64,000 nucleotides of DNA. Source: Durusdinium trenchii (taxonomy: Eukaryota; Sar; Dinophyceae; Suessiales; Symbiodiniaceae). Both the position numbers and the translations under genes were made by a program. Positions 53,219-63,517 of the stretch are shown here, in pieces. Positions within the stretch are counted from its first letter, which is position 1. Every line of letters begins with the position of its first letter. Below the pieces are notes generated by a model. That model saw only the letters and a list, made by a program, of their open reading frames with translations. It was not told the origin of the DNA and did not search any database. Where the stretch lies: the NCBI GenBank assembly GCA_963970005.1, contig CAXAMN010003136.1, positions 211,892 to 275,891 on the forward strand. Direction: 5' to 3'.

Positions 53219-54512
53219 GCTGGGCTTCAGAGAAGTTCCGCTTCTTTGGCGACACCTGGCTCTACGGCGTTGGGGACGACTTGGAGAGCTGGGGCGTGGA
53301 TGGCCGAGCGCTCAGATGCGGCGCTCAGATGCGCCGAGATCTGCCCTCCTCTGGTTTCGATGCTTGTGAAATGAGCTAGCTTTTGATGCAGGTCCTGCCG
53401 GATGCGGTCGGAACTAAACTAGAAAGTCAATCTGACATTCAGTGTACACCTCCTTGTTTGGACCAAGAGGCAATGCAGCCTGCAGCTTCGAGCACCCACG
53501 ACACTGGCCTCTCAAAAACAAGATCCAAAATACGTGTCCCTCTTCAAAAACCCTTCATCAAGGGTTGAGGATGATCAACTCAGTTCATCAGATCCGAAAG
53601 GCCTACAGTAGATAGGAAAGGTGCCAACGAGCAGTCGAGCAGTCTATTTTTCGATGCTGAACGGCTGCCGAACATGGAGGTGCGAGGCAAAAGATTTGGC
53701 ATGGTGGAGAGGCTGGGGTGGAATTTCGACCACATGGCAGCATGGGACTTAAATGTCCCTCAGTCGTGTGGAACTATATAGGTCTATGTTGTTATTGCTC
53801 GCGTTTGCAGTGTGGCCATTGCAACACGAATTCAGATATCCTTTGGATTCGAGGTCAATAGTTGACCACATTGTCACATTGTCGGTTGATCAAGTGTGAT
53901 TGCTTCAGCCATACATAGTGTGATTCCTGCAGGCTGGGACATTTCCATCGTCCTGGTCAAAGGAGGTTGGTTGGCTAGTTTTTTGCCTGCTTTTTGTTGA
54001 GTGCACAAAAATCCTGCCACTCCAAAATTACCTCATGCTTGAAAAACTGGATCGTCAACGTGCGGTTGCACCCACGTTCAACCACTCAGGTCGTGGTGGG
54101 TTGTGCTGCAGACCTTCCTTCGGGGACTCTGCAATTCAGCACCAACGGGGTTTGGGCTCCTCCAACCTTCACCGGAGTTCAATGCGTGAAGGCCTTAGGA
54201 GAAGCCTTACACCAGGATCATCCAATGGCTGTCCAATGGAAGTGCACAATTTGTCACAAGAAGTGCGGGGTAGTCCAATACAGACTCCTCGGATGGTCCA
54301 GGTATAGGTTTCTCATAGTTTCGTTTTTAAGCCCGTTCATAGGCTCGTTCAAACTCTCATAGATGCAGAGAATTTCAACGCAGTGTTGCCATGAGGCATC
54401 TCTCTATCCTGCCGTCTCTGGGCAAATGAGTGCATCCTTCAAGATCCGGCCAGAGGACCAGATTCAGATTGTTTACAGACACTCCGACTCACTAACATGG
54501 AACTGTTGGTAA
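53219..54512 (+). CDS. SPRY-domain protein, five exons of the domain and C-terminus
   Basis: Exons: 53219-53309 (GWASEKFRFFGDTWLYGVGD, DLESWGVDGRA), 53687-53711 (QKIWHGGE), 53933-53965 (AGTFPSSWSKE), 54090-54191 (VVVGCAADLPSGTLQFSTNG, VWAPPTFTGVQCVK) and 54396-54512 (ASLYPAVSGQMSASFKIRPE, then a tail to TAA). Joined in phase they reproduce the SPRY core in order: GWA, GVGDD.xSWGvDG.R, KiWHg, W, vVGCAaDL.sGtl.FStNG, LYPAvSg and F.irP. Introns 1, 2 and 4 start with GC, intron 3 with GT. The 25- and 33-nt exons are very small, but the domain match leaves little doubt. SPRY domains bind partner proteins; other domains of this protein must lie upstream. An open frame at 53392-53568 inside intron 1 is probably chance. 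Confidence 0.66.
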
Positions 54513-54519
54513 AGGAGAG

Positions 54520-55380
54520 CAGTCTTACCAGGGACCATATTATTCCATTTCCATATTAGTGACCCTGAGGGTTGCAGCTGAGCTGCAGCTGCTCAATGGC
54601 AGGAATGGCAGTATGGGCCACCAGATAGCTCCTACAAATCGCCTGCAGCTTGTGCCGTTGGCTCAGAGAGTCTCCAAAGCAAGACCGGAGCCAGAGTCTG
54701 ACTCAGTCCTTCCTTTGCTGATCTGAACCTGCTTACTAGCGATGGCCTCCAACCTAATAGCGATGGCCTCCAACCTAATAGAACTGGCCAGTGCATGCAG
54801 CATGAACATGCATGAACCAGGCACATTACATCCTGCTCAGGCACAATGCCCTCAACCTTTGTCATCGCCTATACGCTTCCCCGATGACTGGGCCATGCCC
54901 TCAACGGTCACAGCTTTATTATGTTCATGGCATGGGTTCATGAGTTGAGAAGTTTTTAAATTCAGTATTCACTGGGGGTGGTTCAGGTAGGGATTGTTTC
55001 AAAACCCGACCGCAGCGGAGGTTCTGGCAAAAGGTTTGCAGCATTTGGCAGAGCGACAGAAGGTGACGACTGTTGGATGACATCCCAAAGACACTTGTTT
55101 TTGTTATTTACTGTTTCCTTGTATACCTGTGTCACATCATGCCACATCTAACTTGCATTTTCTGTAGACCATGATGAGAAAGTTGAAAGCTGCCAGCTGA
55201 TTGACGACGGATGCTGGCTGTGGTAAAGGACATGTGAGAATCATTGAGAATCATCGTTTGTAATGAAGATGGTGGGTGTCAAGCGTTTTGGCAGGTCGAT
55301 CTGCTGACAACGCTCCAATTGCAATGCACCGCTGTATTGTCTGAGCTTCAGCACGAACACGACTCCCACCCTTGGCGAGG
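54520..55380. other. No recognised gene; R2 repeat at 54738-54785
   Basis: Two copies of gcgatggcctccaacctaata lie at 54738-54785. Nothing else supportable. Confidence 0.4.
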
Positions 55381-55454
55381 ATAGTGGAAGTTCAGTTCGA
55401 TGTAATCTTTAATGATACTGGGCCCAAGTGCCTAAAAGGAACTCACAATCCCCA

Positions 55455-55757
55455 TCATGCAACGCCGTCTTCGAGGTGACCAGAGGTGACCTCAACCTTG
55501 CGGTTTTTAATCAAAAAGGAATGCCGCATGCCACCATGCTTTTCCGCCCCAAAGACCTTGGAAGAATACTTTTTGGAACAAGACTTTGGAGAGGAAGCCA
55601 TGCCTCTGAGTATCTCTGAGTGAGGCCGAGCGCTGATGATTTGCAGGCCGACCGCAAAGCTCTTAGTGCGACCTGACGCCATTGGTGTTGGCGTGGTGGT
55701 CGCGATGGGGTCTGAGGCCTGAAGCTCAATAAGACAGTCGTGGTCGTACGGCACCAA
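55455..55757 (-). CDS. Uncharacterised ORF, strand ambiguous
   Basis: The minus strand is open for 100 codons and codon-like: ATTTPTPMASGRTKSFAVGL, then KKYSSKVFGAEKHGGMRHSF, LIKNRKVEVTSGHLEDGVA and a stop. The + strand is also open over 55428-55619 (VFEVTRGDLNLAVFNQKGMP), followed by PTAKLLVRPDAIGVGVVVAM after an acceptor at 55646, but the + intron would be only 37 nt. One of the two is real; I slightly prefer minus. Confidence 0.3.
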   Translation of the reverse strand: MVPYDHDCLIELQASDPIATTTPTPMASGRTKSFAVGLQIISARPHSEILRGMASSPKSCSKKYSSKVFGAEKHGGMRHSFLIKNRKVEVTSGHLEDGVA

Positions 55758-55810
55758 GTTGGTTGGCCCGGAGTCTTCTCGCCTTGCGTGGTTCTATGTG
55801 GTTCTATAGC

Positions 55811-56609
55811 CTTCTGTTGAGAGAAATGGAACAACGACTGACTACCTCAACAAGGAAAGGCCTATCAAGGCATGTTTCCTGCCTGGCCAAGCACAGAACC
55901 AGGATGCATCGGATGAGCTCTTCGGCTTTGTCCTTGATGCGGACCGACCACGGCCACCATTTTGGACACCCACGGCTTTCATGCTATCAAACCATGATGA
56001 GTTGCGAGGACGGCCAACCGCGAGCCAGCGAGGAGTGGGTGGCGGAGACGTCCGTGGCCCAGACGAAGCTCCCTGGCCTTTGCTGGCTGGGGCTCTTAAC
56101 GAATTGAATGAGGCTAGACACCCTGGGGCTCACTGTCAGCACAGCAGCTGGAGCAGCTTTGCGATTGCACGGCCGACCAATTATTTTCAACCACCATTCT
56201 GTGGCAGTTTGTTGCTCATGGATGATGGAATTGGAGGGAAGCGTGCAGTTCCATTGGATGCCTTGGCATTTTTTAAGGTGGTGGTTCTAGGTTTGGTTCC
56301 TTTACAGCTGCTGCGCTCTTCAGTGCCAGGCTTTGGCAAGCTGAAGCTGATGTTCAGTCAACCCGACTGTCAGCAAAGCTCCAGGACCTTTGTTCCCATC
56401 AGGCTGGGGCAGTTGCCTTGTTGTTTCTTGTTCTTGCACGACCCTCAGCACTTCATTTGCCCCACGCGACTCGTCAGCCGCCTCTGATAGGTCACTTTGG
56501 TCAGCGACTCGATGCCCTCCTGGGTGCTACGGCTGGGTACAATGATGTGCGTGAACCCAGAGTCTCGGAGATCCGGGACCCAGGAGTGCGTGGACACCTC
56601 TCCTCGTAG
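55811..56609 (+). CDS. Multi-exon uncharacterised protein
   Basis: First exon after gtggttctatag: VERNGTTTDYLNKERPIKAC, then ASDELFGFVLDADRPRPPFW, TPTAFMLSNHDELRGRP, with a possible GC donor near 56111 (aatgag|gctaga). The last exon, 56324-56609 after ctgcgctcttcag, reads ARLWQAEADVQSTRLSAKLQ, DLCSHQAGAVALLFLV and GHFGQRLDALLGATAGYNDV to a stop 95 codons later. A middle stretch (LLLMDDGIGGKRAVPLDALA, 56208-56277) could be another exon. The family is not recognised. An R1 repeat starts right at the stop codon. Confidence 0.35.
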
Positions 56610-56712
56610 CTTCTTGTTCCTAGTAGTAGGGCCAGGAGCGTCCCATTCGTAGCGTCCGATCGCTCCTAGCAGCGATGCCCTTTGCTCCTAGTAGCTTCTT
56701 GCCACTATCAAA
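56604..56712. repeat. ACTAGT-type repeats (R1), diverged
   Basis: Units gtagcttcttgttcctagta, gccaggagcgtcccattcgt agcg and ctcctagtagcttcttg. More diverged than other loci (several CTAGTAG halves only). Confidence 0.6.
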
Positions 56713-56719
56713 AACATGT

Positions 56720-57470
56720 TTCGTATCGAGAGAAGTGCTGATTCCGATTAAGAAGCTATTTTTGATGCTCCGGCCGAAGCTGGTTTCGGAGGCGGGTGAA
56801 GCACTGCACGTCATGGAATTTACAAGGTGATTGGCTCTGCAAGACGGCACGGGATAATTTTGGAAAGCTGTCGCGAGCAGTCGTTTTGGTCTGGAAGCTT
56901 TCAAGAGCAGATACAGATGCACCATGATGCACCAAGGCCTCAGCTTTTTGATAGACACTGTCGCGAAGTGCTCCTACGGTTTGGTAGCCAAGGGATCAAA
57001 ACGCACATGGCACATGGATCAACCAAGATGCGAACAGATCTATTGAAAAAATGCTGCATGTACACTGTAGATGCACGACAACTGGCCACCACATACACAT
57101 ACATGCACCACCTGACATGTACCATTTGCACCTGGAAAGATTGTCATAAATAGCTTGCTGGCAGTCCCAAGGTTGGTTCGTTTATGTTACTTTCGTGAAC
57201 CAAGCCAACAGTGACTTGATCTCGATCCAATCATTGATCACCAGTCAACAATCAACAGAACTGATCGATCTACTGTTGGAACAGTCTCCTTGCTCTCATT
57301 AAGCTCCCTCAGCTCATCTCAGCTCTCTCCAGATTCTCGCAGACAGGCAAAATCAAACGAAACCACATCAGTTGATCCACCAAACCAAATTCAAAGGCAG
57401 TTCGATGTCGTTTTTACTTCGTCTCACTTGAGCAGTTTCGCCGGAATCGTTCGTTCCTTCAGCTTTTAAT
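56720..57470. other. No recognised gene
   Basis: Short frames on both strands only; nothing supportable. Confidence 0.3.
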
Positions 57471-57475
57471 TCTAA

Positions 57476-57528
57476 TTCTAATAGCTTTTTTGTTACTAGT
57501 AGTAAGGCACTTGTTACTACTAGCGTGT
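57476..57528. repeat. ACTAGT-palindrome repeat (R1)
   Basis: taatagcttttttgttacta gtagtaaggcacttgttact actagcg; same form as the reverse units of the 45-kb array. Confidence 0.65.
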
Positions 57529-57814
57529 TCCTTCAGGTCTTCGGCCTTTGGATTGCCTTTCGCAGTTCATGACCGTCAGATACGCGAGGCGCCACTCAGA
57601 CGCCTGAGTCACGGCGCTCGGTGTCCGTGTCGCGTCGGTCCAGGTGAATCGGCGCTACAGTGAGGTGGCGTCACTGAGTCGTTGAAATCTGCAATCGAAT
57701 CCGGGAAGCCACAGAAAGTTGGTTGGATTGTGTAAACATGTGTAAACATCATCAATCAACCATCAATCAACCTCTTTAGCCTGTTTGTAGTTGAAAGTGA
57801 CATCTCGCAAAGAC

Positions 57815-58209
57815 ATGCTTTTTACGTGTGCGGTGTTTGAGGTCATGAAGGCCGCGGAAGGCCGTGTGGCTCAAGCAAAGAATCTTGGAGACCAGAGAGC
57901 ACTGTTCCGCTCCCAGTGCCTGTATGTGCACCATCCTCCGGTGTATTTGCGACGTGTAGTTCCTGGAATTGGCAAACAACATTAAGAACATCAACGAAAT
58001 TGAAGGTCAAAACTACAAACTGGCTGGCTTTTGGTGCTAATCGTTAGAGTTGGCCTCACGCGGCTTTATTTGCCAGGTCTCAGGCATACGAGCATTTGTT
58101 CGAGCTTACAAAGCAGATTTCGCAAGACCCAGAGGCGGACATGCCTGTCACTGTTCGAAGGAATGGTTCAGTTAATGTGCTGCTTCAAAGAATATCAAAC
58201 GCACCATAG
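57815..58209 (+). CDS. Small two-exon gene, uncharacterised helical protein
   Basis: Exon 1, from an ATG at 57815, reads MLFTCAVFEVMKAAEGRVAQ, AKNLGDQRALFRSQ. A leader-splice acceptor (tttagcctgtttgtag) lies 25 nt upstream. It ends near 57920 with a GT (tccca|gtgcct). Exon 2, 58077-58209, after gctttatttgccag, reads SQAYEHLFELTKQISQDPEA, DMPVTVRRNGSVNVLLQRIS NAP and a stop. Phase 2 joins them. The whole product, about 77 residues, is charged and helix-prone. No family recognised; the donor is non-consensus on its exon side. Confidence 0.45.
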
Positions 58210-58420
58210 AAGGCACCACATATATATATATGATTATATATATATATATATATGCTAGCCCCCCCCAAACCAGCGCAGCGTTTTCAGAAAAACAATATTG
58301 CTTGTATGTGAGAGTTGTCCTTGATTTCAGATGGTACAACACTGCAGTGCATGAGCTGAAACCATGAACGTAGCAACGGTAGATTTTTGTATCTTGTCAA
58401 CATGCCGAAGAATTTGCAAG

Positions 58421-58885
58421 GCCAGATGGAGCAGAGATCTCAAATTCCTTGGCGGACTCAAAAAAATCAAAAGTTTCAAAAGCCCATAGTCACAAAACAC
58501 TAGCAGGCTCAGAAAATCAATAGTGTTAGCATCTATAGGGGCTTTTTTGGAGGAAATAAATTGTTGATTTGTTTTGAGCCTGTCAAGGAATTTACAATGT
58601 TTGGCTTACCCGCAAAAACATGGAGTCACAAAACACTTCAAAATAATCAAAAGTGTTAGCATCTTAGGGGCTTTTTGGGGGGTATAAATGTTTGATTTGT
58701 TTGAGCCTGTCAAGGAATTTGCAATTTTTGGTCTACCCGACCTTGCAAAAAATACCACCCCCCCCAGAGTCCCCATAGATCCGAAAACTTTTGATTTTTT
58801 TTGAGCCTGTCAGTGTTTTGTGACTATGGCCTTTTGAACTTTTTGCTTTTTTTGAGCTTGCCAGTGAATTTGCAAGGTCGAGTAG
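58421..58885. mobile_element. Fold-back (inverted-repeat) element, non-coding
   Basis: The left arm (58421-58515, ..attccttggcggactcaaaa.. catagtcacaaaacac) is the diverged reverse complement of the right arm (58800-58885, gtgttttgtgactatggcc.. gagcttgccagtgaat). The middle repeats gtgttagcatct..aggggctttttgg and tttgagcctgtcaaggaatt twice. No frames. Looks like a MITE-type or fold-back element; target duplications not identified. Confidence 0.55.
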
Positions 58886-59328
58886 ACCAAAATTGCAAAT
58901 TCCTTGGCAGGCTCAAAAAAACATTATACTTTTTATACTAAATATATAGTTGATCAGATGTAGGAGGATGTTCATTGAGCATTTTGATCAGATGCCACAT
59001 GCACATTGCAGATTCAGATTTGTTGGTAACCCCCACCTCCCCTTTTTAAAAAGTGTAGCTTTTTTTTGGGGGGGTACCATATATACATATATATATATAT
59101 ACTCTATGTATGGATGGCATAAGTTCTTTTCATCCACACACGGTCAGTGGGTCAGTGGGTTAGGTTGTAGGGTCGCCTTCACGCCTGTATTCACACAAGG
59201 CCAAAAGAGACCTTGCCGGATGTATCTCACAAAGAGTCGTTTTTGTGGATGACTTGGGGCTCGACAAAGGATAAGGAGCAGTTGCTTTGACCATCTGTCA
59301 CATTTTGATCCCAGTTTGCTTCAGCCAG

Positions 59329-59929
59329 GTATGGATTGGCTCGTTGACCTCAGAGTTGGCGAAAGTGGACAGGCTGTGGAAAGTTTGCTACATGCTATGC
59401 TGTCCCGGCCAGCAATAAAGAATTCGGAGTTACACTGGAGTTACCGGTTCTTGATGTTTGAAGCATGCTTTGTGCCATGGCAGGGAACGTATTTGGGACC
59501 AAGCTGCAGCACTAGCGGAATGCTGCCTGGCCGGGCGGCTCAGTGATGCGGAACACGGTTGTTGTGGTTCCGTTCCAAGTGGTCGGAATGGTTCCGTTGA
59601 CTTGCGAAACAGGTGTGTTCTTGGAATAGGGATACCCCCAAATGAACCTTGGGACAAGCAAGAACAGACTGATGGTTATTGGTTGGAAGTGCTTCCTCTT
59701 CCAAAACACACTCAATTAAAAGAGAATTCGATGGACAAAGGGTATTGCTTTAGCCTTTAGCTTGAAGCTTGAAGCAGAGCGGGAGGGTAGGCGGCGCGTG
59801 GAACACACTAACTCATTTGAGAAAACTGAGTCGTCTTCCGGCGTGGTTGAGATCCAGTTCAAGGAGCAATTTGATCTCAGAAAAGCACCAACTGATTGTC
59901 TCAGAGCCTTGGAATCTGGCGCAGGATGA
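59329..59929 (+). CDS. TPR-like helical protein, three exons
   Basis: Exons: 59329-59407 (MDWLVDLRVGESGQAVESLL HAMLS), 59484-59557 (RIWDQAAALAECCLAGRLSD AEH) and 59754-59929 (AFSLKLEAEREGRRRVEHTN, SFEKTESSSGVVEIQFKEQF, then DCLRALESGAG and a stop). Intron 1 is GC-AG (tcccg|gccagc to atggcag, 76 nt, phase 2); intron 2 is GT-AG (cacg|gttgtt, phase 1) and keeps frame. The A-x-x-L-A-E-x-x-L-A-G-x-L-S-D-A-E-x-A pattern is TPR-like (two helices). The Met may be internal, because an acceptor directly precedes it. Function unknown; TPRs usually mediate protein binding. A further coding-like stretch at 60066-60149 (DVAKELQRSSNNSEVPMWVQ) may be an alternative end. Confidence 0.5.
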
Positions 59930-60418
59930 GACCGGATTCGGACGTGGCGTCACACAAGGCACCGAGCAACCTCATGTGGTACGGATACGTTGGTCAAGTG
60001 ACTCCGGTAAATACGATACACTTACGATACATAAGACATGTGCGAGAATTGCAGGTTTCTTCAGCGATGTTGCCAAAGAGCTACAGCGATCTTCAAACAA
60101 CAGTGAAGTGCCGATGTGGGTCCAAAGCTCAGAGGTGTCCGACCAGTAGAAATCCAAGACATCGGCGCTTACAGCACTTACAGCTTCTTGAAACCACAAC
60201 GACTATCAAGTAGACTGAACATCGGTGAGCATTGCCTGCGCACCACTGGCTTGTGACGAACAATGTTCGGAATCGGGGATTTGCGAACAAGAAAATCTTT
60301 GGGCAATCCATATGAGAGATTCGCCAGGGGGGCACAATTGCAGGTCTTGGTTTCCAGCCAAGAGATGTTTGAATGACTTTGACTGGTGAATTCAAGCTTT
60401 GGCCTATATAGCTTGTTC

Positions 60419-60595
60419 ATGGCACCTACAGAGCGTAGGGGACCATGGAAGGTGCTGCTGAGAGCAGATGTTTCAGGTTTTTCCAGGCTTTCTTTTATGG
60501 TTGATGCAGCACCTGGAGCCAAAATTCAGGCGCAGTGCCTGGAATCAGAGGGCGAGTTCTTGCGTAGTCGTCGCGGTCTCATCGTCAGAGTCTAA
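60419..60595 (+). CDS. Small basic ORF, uncharacterised
   Basis: 58 codons from an ATG: MAPTERRGPWKVLLRADVSG, then AAPGAKIQAQCLESEGEFLR, SRRGLIVRV and a stop. An internal acceptor-like ggttgatgcag at 60510 suggests the last 30 codons may be a terminal exon instead. Confidence 0.32.
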   Translation: MAPTERRGPWKVLLRADVSGFSRLSFMVDAAPGAKIQAQCLESEGEFLRSRRGLIVRV

Positions 60596-60731
60596 GACCT
60601 TGAGAAGAGCACATGAGACCTCAATGGCAGAAGCACATTGACACTTGAATACTCATTCGCGATGTCTTTATTCTCATTCGATATTGATAGTCTTTATCCA
60701 TGGCATAGATTCCTCATGATTCCCCCTTCAG

Positions 60732-60820
60732 TCTCTGAAAAAGATGTAGAAAAATCATGGACGTGCCAAATAGAACCTGATAATCGGACGGCCCGAGGTG
60801 CAGCCCTTGGCCGCAGATGA
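60732..60820 (+). CDS. Candidate terminal exon
   Basis: After catgattcccccttcag the frame reads SEKDVEKSWTCQIEPDNRTA RGAALGRR and a stop. Good pyrimidine tract and a charged product, but short and isolated. Confidence 0.3.
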
Positions 60821-61098
60821 CCCAAGACTTCCCGAAGTCTTGGCGCGCTTTCGCGCCCTCGGTCCAGAGCCCAGGGGATGTTGATGGGTTTGGGATGGTT
60901 TTGGGTTCGAACAAGAATGAAAAAACATAAAAACATGGTCAATCTTGCCGGTCTATATGTAAACACATCCAAACAGCTGCTTCGAGCATCAAAGATTTAT
61001 CGTTGGAGCTTCAAGCACATCAGACAGGTTTTGTTCTAGTGCTGGCGTTGCTGGTTCAGCCTTTCATGAGAGCTTGTGTCAAACTGTGATTCTGTGTC

Positions 61099-61545
61099 TC
61101 AAGTTGGACACAGCTTTAGCTGAAGTCCCCCTGCCATTGCCATCCCCGGTTTGATTTCCTTGATGCTGCAAGCAGCTTGCGGCAGCATTGTAAACTTCCA
61201 GATCTCTTCTGGTTTGCTGCCCTCACCAAGCAGCGTCCTGCTGAAGACAGGTCGGCTTTTAGCCTTGGCGCTACGTGAATCCTTTGTAGTGCCACTTCCT
61301 TTGGGAGCCCGGTGTCCCAACAGGGTGATTTCACTGAGTTCACTGAAATGTTTCATTGACGAGACGGAGCGAAGGAGATCAGTAGACAGTAGATGTTGAA
61401 AAAGGCCGCATATCCCAAAGTAGATCGGTCCTTTGATGTAGAACAATCGGTCCAGGACCATCGGTCCAGGACCTTCATTCGGCCATATCAATTGCCATAT
61501 CAAAAATCGCTTCAATTGTCCCAACAACACGCAGTGCTTCGACAA
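61099..61545 (-). CDS. Uncharacterised minus-strand ORF
   Basis: 148 codons from an ATG. The Lys/Ser-rich C-terminal half reads GHRAPKGSGTTKDSRSAKAK, SRPVFSRTLLGEGSKPEEIW KF and KEIKPGMAMAGGLQLKLC to a stop. The + strand here is Leu/Ser-rich, consistent with a shadow. The N-terminal third crosses a short direct repeat (atcggtccaggacc twice, + 61446-61474) and may not be coding. Confidence 0.33.
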   Translation of the reverse strand: MSKHCVLLGQLKRFLIWQLIWPNEGPGPMVLDRLFYIKGPIYFGICGLFQHLLSTDLLRSVSSMKHFSELSEITLLGHRAPKGSGTTKDSRSAKAKSRPVFSRTLLGEGSKPEEIWKFTMLPQAACSIKEIKPGMAMAGGLQLKLCPT

Positions 61546-61762
61546 CAGATCACGCAGTGCTTCGTGTGAGGCAACAGTGCTTCGTCAACTTCGAGGCGAA
61601 AAGGTGCTGAGTAACGACCGGACGTCACGAGCGGTGCAGCACGTTGATCCACCCATCCGAGCCTTCGGTGCACGTTGATCCACCAAGTTCACCGGCCGCG
61701 TGAGCAGGGACGAGATTGTGCTCAAAGGTGATTGAAATGTTACTGACTTCAGCTACTGGTAG

Positions 61763-61864
61763 TCATGAGCTTTCCCACCAATCCACGAGCAAGTTTGGGT
61801 GTTCCTTGGGTTCCTGCACTTGATCTCCATTCAGATCTGGTGGCTCCCACTTCAGTGGTGCTAC
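61763..61864 (-). CDS. Candidate terminal exon, minus strand
   Basis: After a minus-strand acceptor (aacctaccttcccag) the frame reads VAPLKWEPPDLNGDQVQEPK, EHPNLLVDWWESS and a stop. Acidic, with no stop before its natural end. It lies downstream of the candidates at 61.1 kb in the opposite sense of most genes here. Confidence 0.33.
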   Translation of the reverse strand, partial: VAPLKWEPPDLNGDQVQEPKEHPNLLVDWWESS

Positions 61865-62273
61865 CTGGGAAGGTAGGTTCTGAGCACCTGCCGCAGCCGG
61901 GTGATGGATTGGCTGGGGAGTTTGTGGGCGCTTGCGGGGCTGCCCAGCGAGAAGCACGACACAATGGAATTGGGGGAGAGCAAGAGGGAGAGGAATTGGG
62001 GGAGAGGGAGAGAAGGAGAGTGCTAGCTCAATGATGACGGGTTCACAGTGAAGAATTATTGTCAATATCATTTCACAATGCTGTGGACTACAGCTAAGCA
62101 TACTTTTTCAATAAATCGTTACATCTGACCTGACAACCAATGTTGTGAGAAACAGAAGGAAACTTGACGGAGCAGCCTTCGCAGTGCCGTTAGGCGCTAC
62201 GAGAAAAGACCTGAGAGAGCGAGAAAGAGAGAGATAGAGAGAGAGAGAGTTCATTCTTCGAGCGTAGCACTTC

Positions 62274-62450
62274 ATGTCCTGCAGCAGCTCAGGTGCTGCA
62301 TTTGCAGCTGACCTCAAAGGTTTGAGCCAAGAAGAGAGGCCAAGTGGGGCTGAGATGAAGGAGCGTTTAGTGGAAGGACCTGTGGGATGGGGATCCTTGG
62401 AAGGCATGTTTTCTCAGATCCACTTGACATACCTCGGGTTGAATCACTAG
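62274..62450 (+). CDS. Small ORF or terminal exon, uncharacterised
   Basis: 58 codons from an ATG; the best part follows an acceptor-like tgcatttgcag at 62312 and reads DLKGLSQEERPSGAEMKERL, VEGPVGWGSLEG. The minus strand is also open (62108-62407) but is Leu/Ser-rich. Confidence 0.33.
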   Translation: MSCSSSGAAFAADLKGLSQEERPSGAEMKERLVEGPVGWGSLEGMFSQIHLTYLGLNH

Positions 62451-62900
62451 AACAGCAGCGTCCGGACACTCACGACCATTAGATACCATCAGCCTGTTTG
62501 AGCAGCGTGCTGTACGTGGTTTGTTGGCCATGTGAGTTGGTGGGCCGCCGCTTGGAGGCAAAAACTTGCAGAAGATGGAGGTTGGAGCGGCCGTTATTTG
62601 GCCTCAGAGACCATGGGAAGCTTCAACGTCCGGGCCTTGGCTTGGTCGCTTGAAAACATGATGGAACACGGAATCACTGAGGTTTGAGGTACTTTTGGGG
62701 AAGGAGAACACCTTTGATATCCTTTGATAATATTTTTTGATTTTCAGGGGGCACTACAAACACATCACCCATGCATTCTTGACCTTTGGAACAATGCCAC
62801 GTGCAAGATCGTGCAAGGGTCTTTAGTAGCATGATGATGTTTGCACATTAACATGTCTGTTTCTATGTCCCCAGCGAGACTGAAAGGCAGGATGTGTTTT

Positions 62901-63040
62901 TTCTCGGCCTTTTGTTAAGGACTGGACCTGCAATGCCGAGTTCGTGGCCACGGGCTTTAGTGGCCCCTCCCTGGGAACCTCTTCCTCGTTGGGAACCTCG
63001 GGGAAGCCCTGGGGAAAGCATTTCTTCCTCAAGACGAAGC
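62901..63040 (+). repeat. U2-snRNA-headed repeat fragment
   Basis: ttctcggccttttg at 62901-62914 followed by ttaag is identical over 14 bases to the conserved 5' end of U2 snRNA (TTCTCGGCCTTTTGGCTAAG). It continues not as U2 but as a Gly/Pro-type repeat (tggcccctccctgggaacct, gggaacctcggggaagccct). This head-plus-unrelated-body layout suggests a U2-derived retroposon. Confidence 0.4.
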
Positions 63041-63517
63041 AAGAATTCCAATACTATGTTCCGATCAAGTACCATTTTGATCCATTTTGTATATTTACCA
63101 TATTATACAATATTATACAAATATGGTTTGTCATATTATATATATATGCATCATTCGATTTCTTGAGAACTGCAAGGATTCCAACTGCATGTTTGGACGG
63201 CATATGTGCAATCACTGCCCTTAAGGTCATCCGAACCTATCCGTTCAGTCACTCTGGAGAGTCAATGCCTTGGATTTGTGTGGGAACGCGACAAAGTTTC
63301 CACACAAATAGAGGTTGTTTGTGTCAGTTGGAAGAGTGCTTTTTTTGCAAGGCCTGGAAGAGTTTGTGGAAGCTGCAGCATCCTTTTGGCTGGAGACGGG
63401 TGTTCGAGAACAGGCATGGAGACTGCAGAATCTTGCGAGATAAATCAGCATGTTTTTACCTACAGTATCTTGTACAAAATGCGTAGCATGTGTGTGGTTT
63501 ACTTATTTCAACATGTC

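Noticed and set aside
53392-53568. 59-codon charged frame after a good acceptor, inside SPRY intron 1
   Set aside because: The SPRY alignment needs 53309 to join 53687. A frame of this length occurs by chance fairly often. Kept only as a possible alternative terminal exon.
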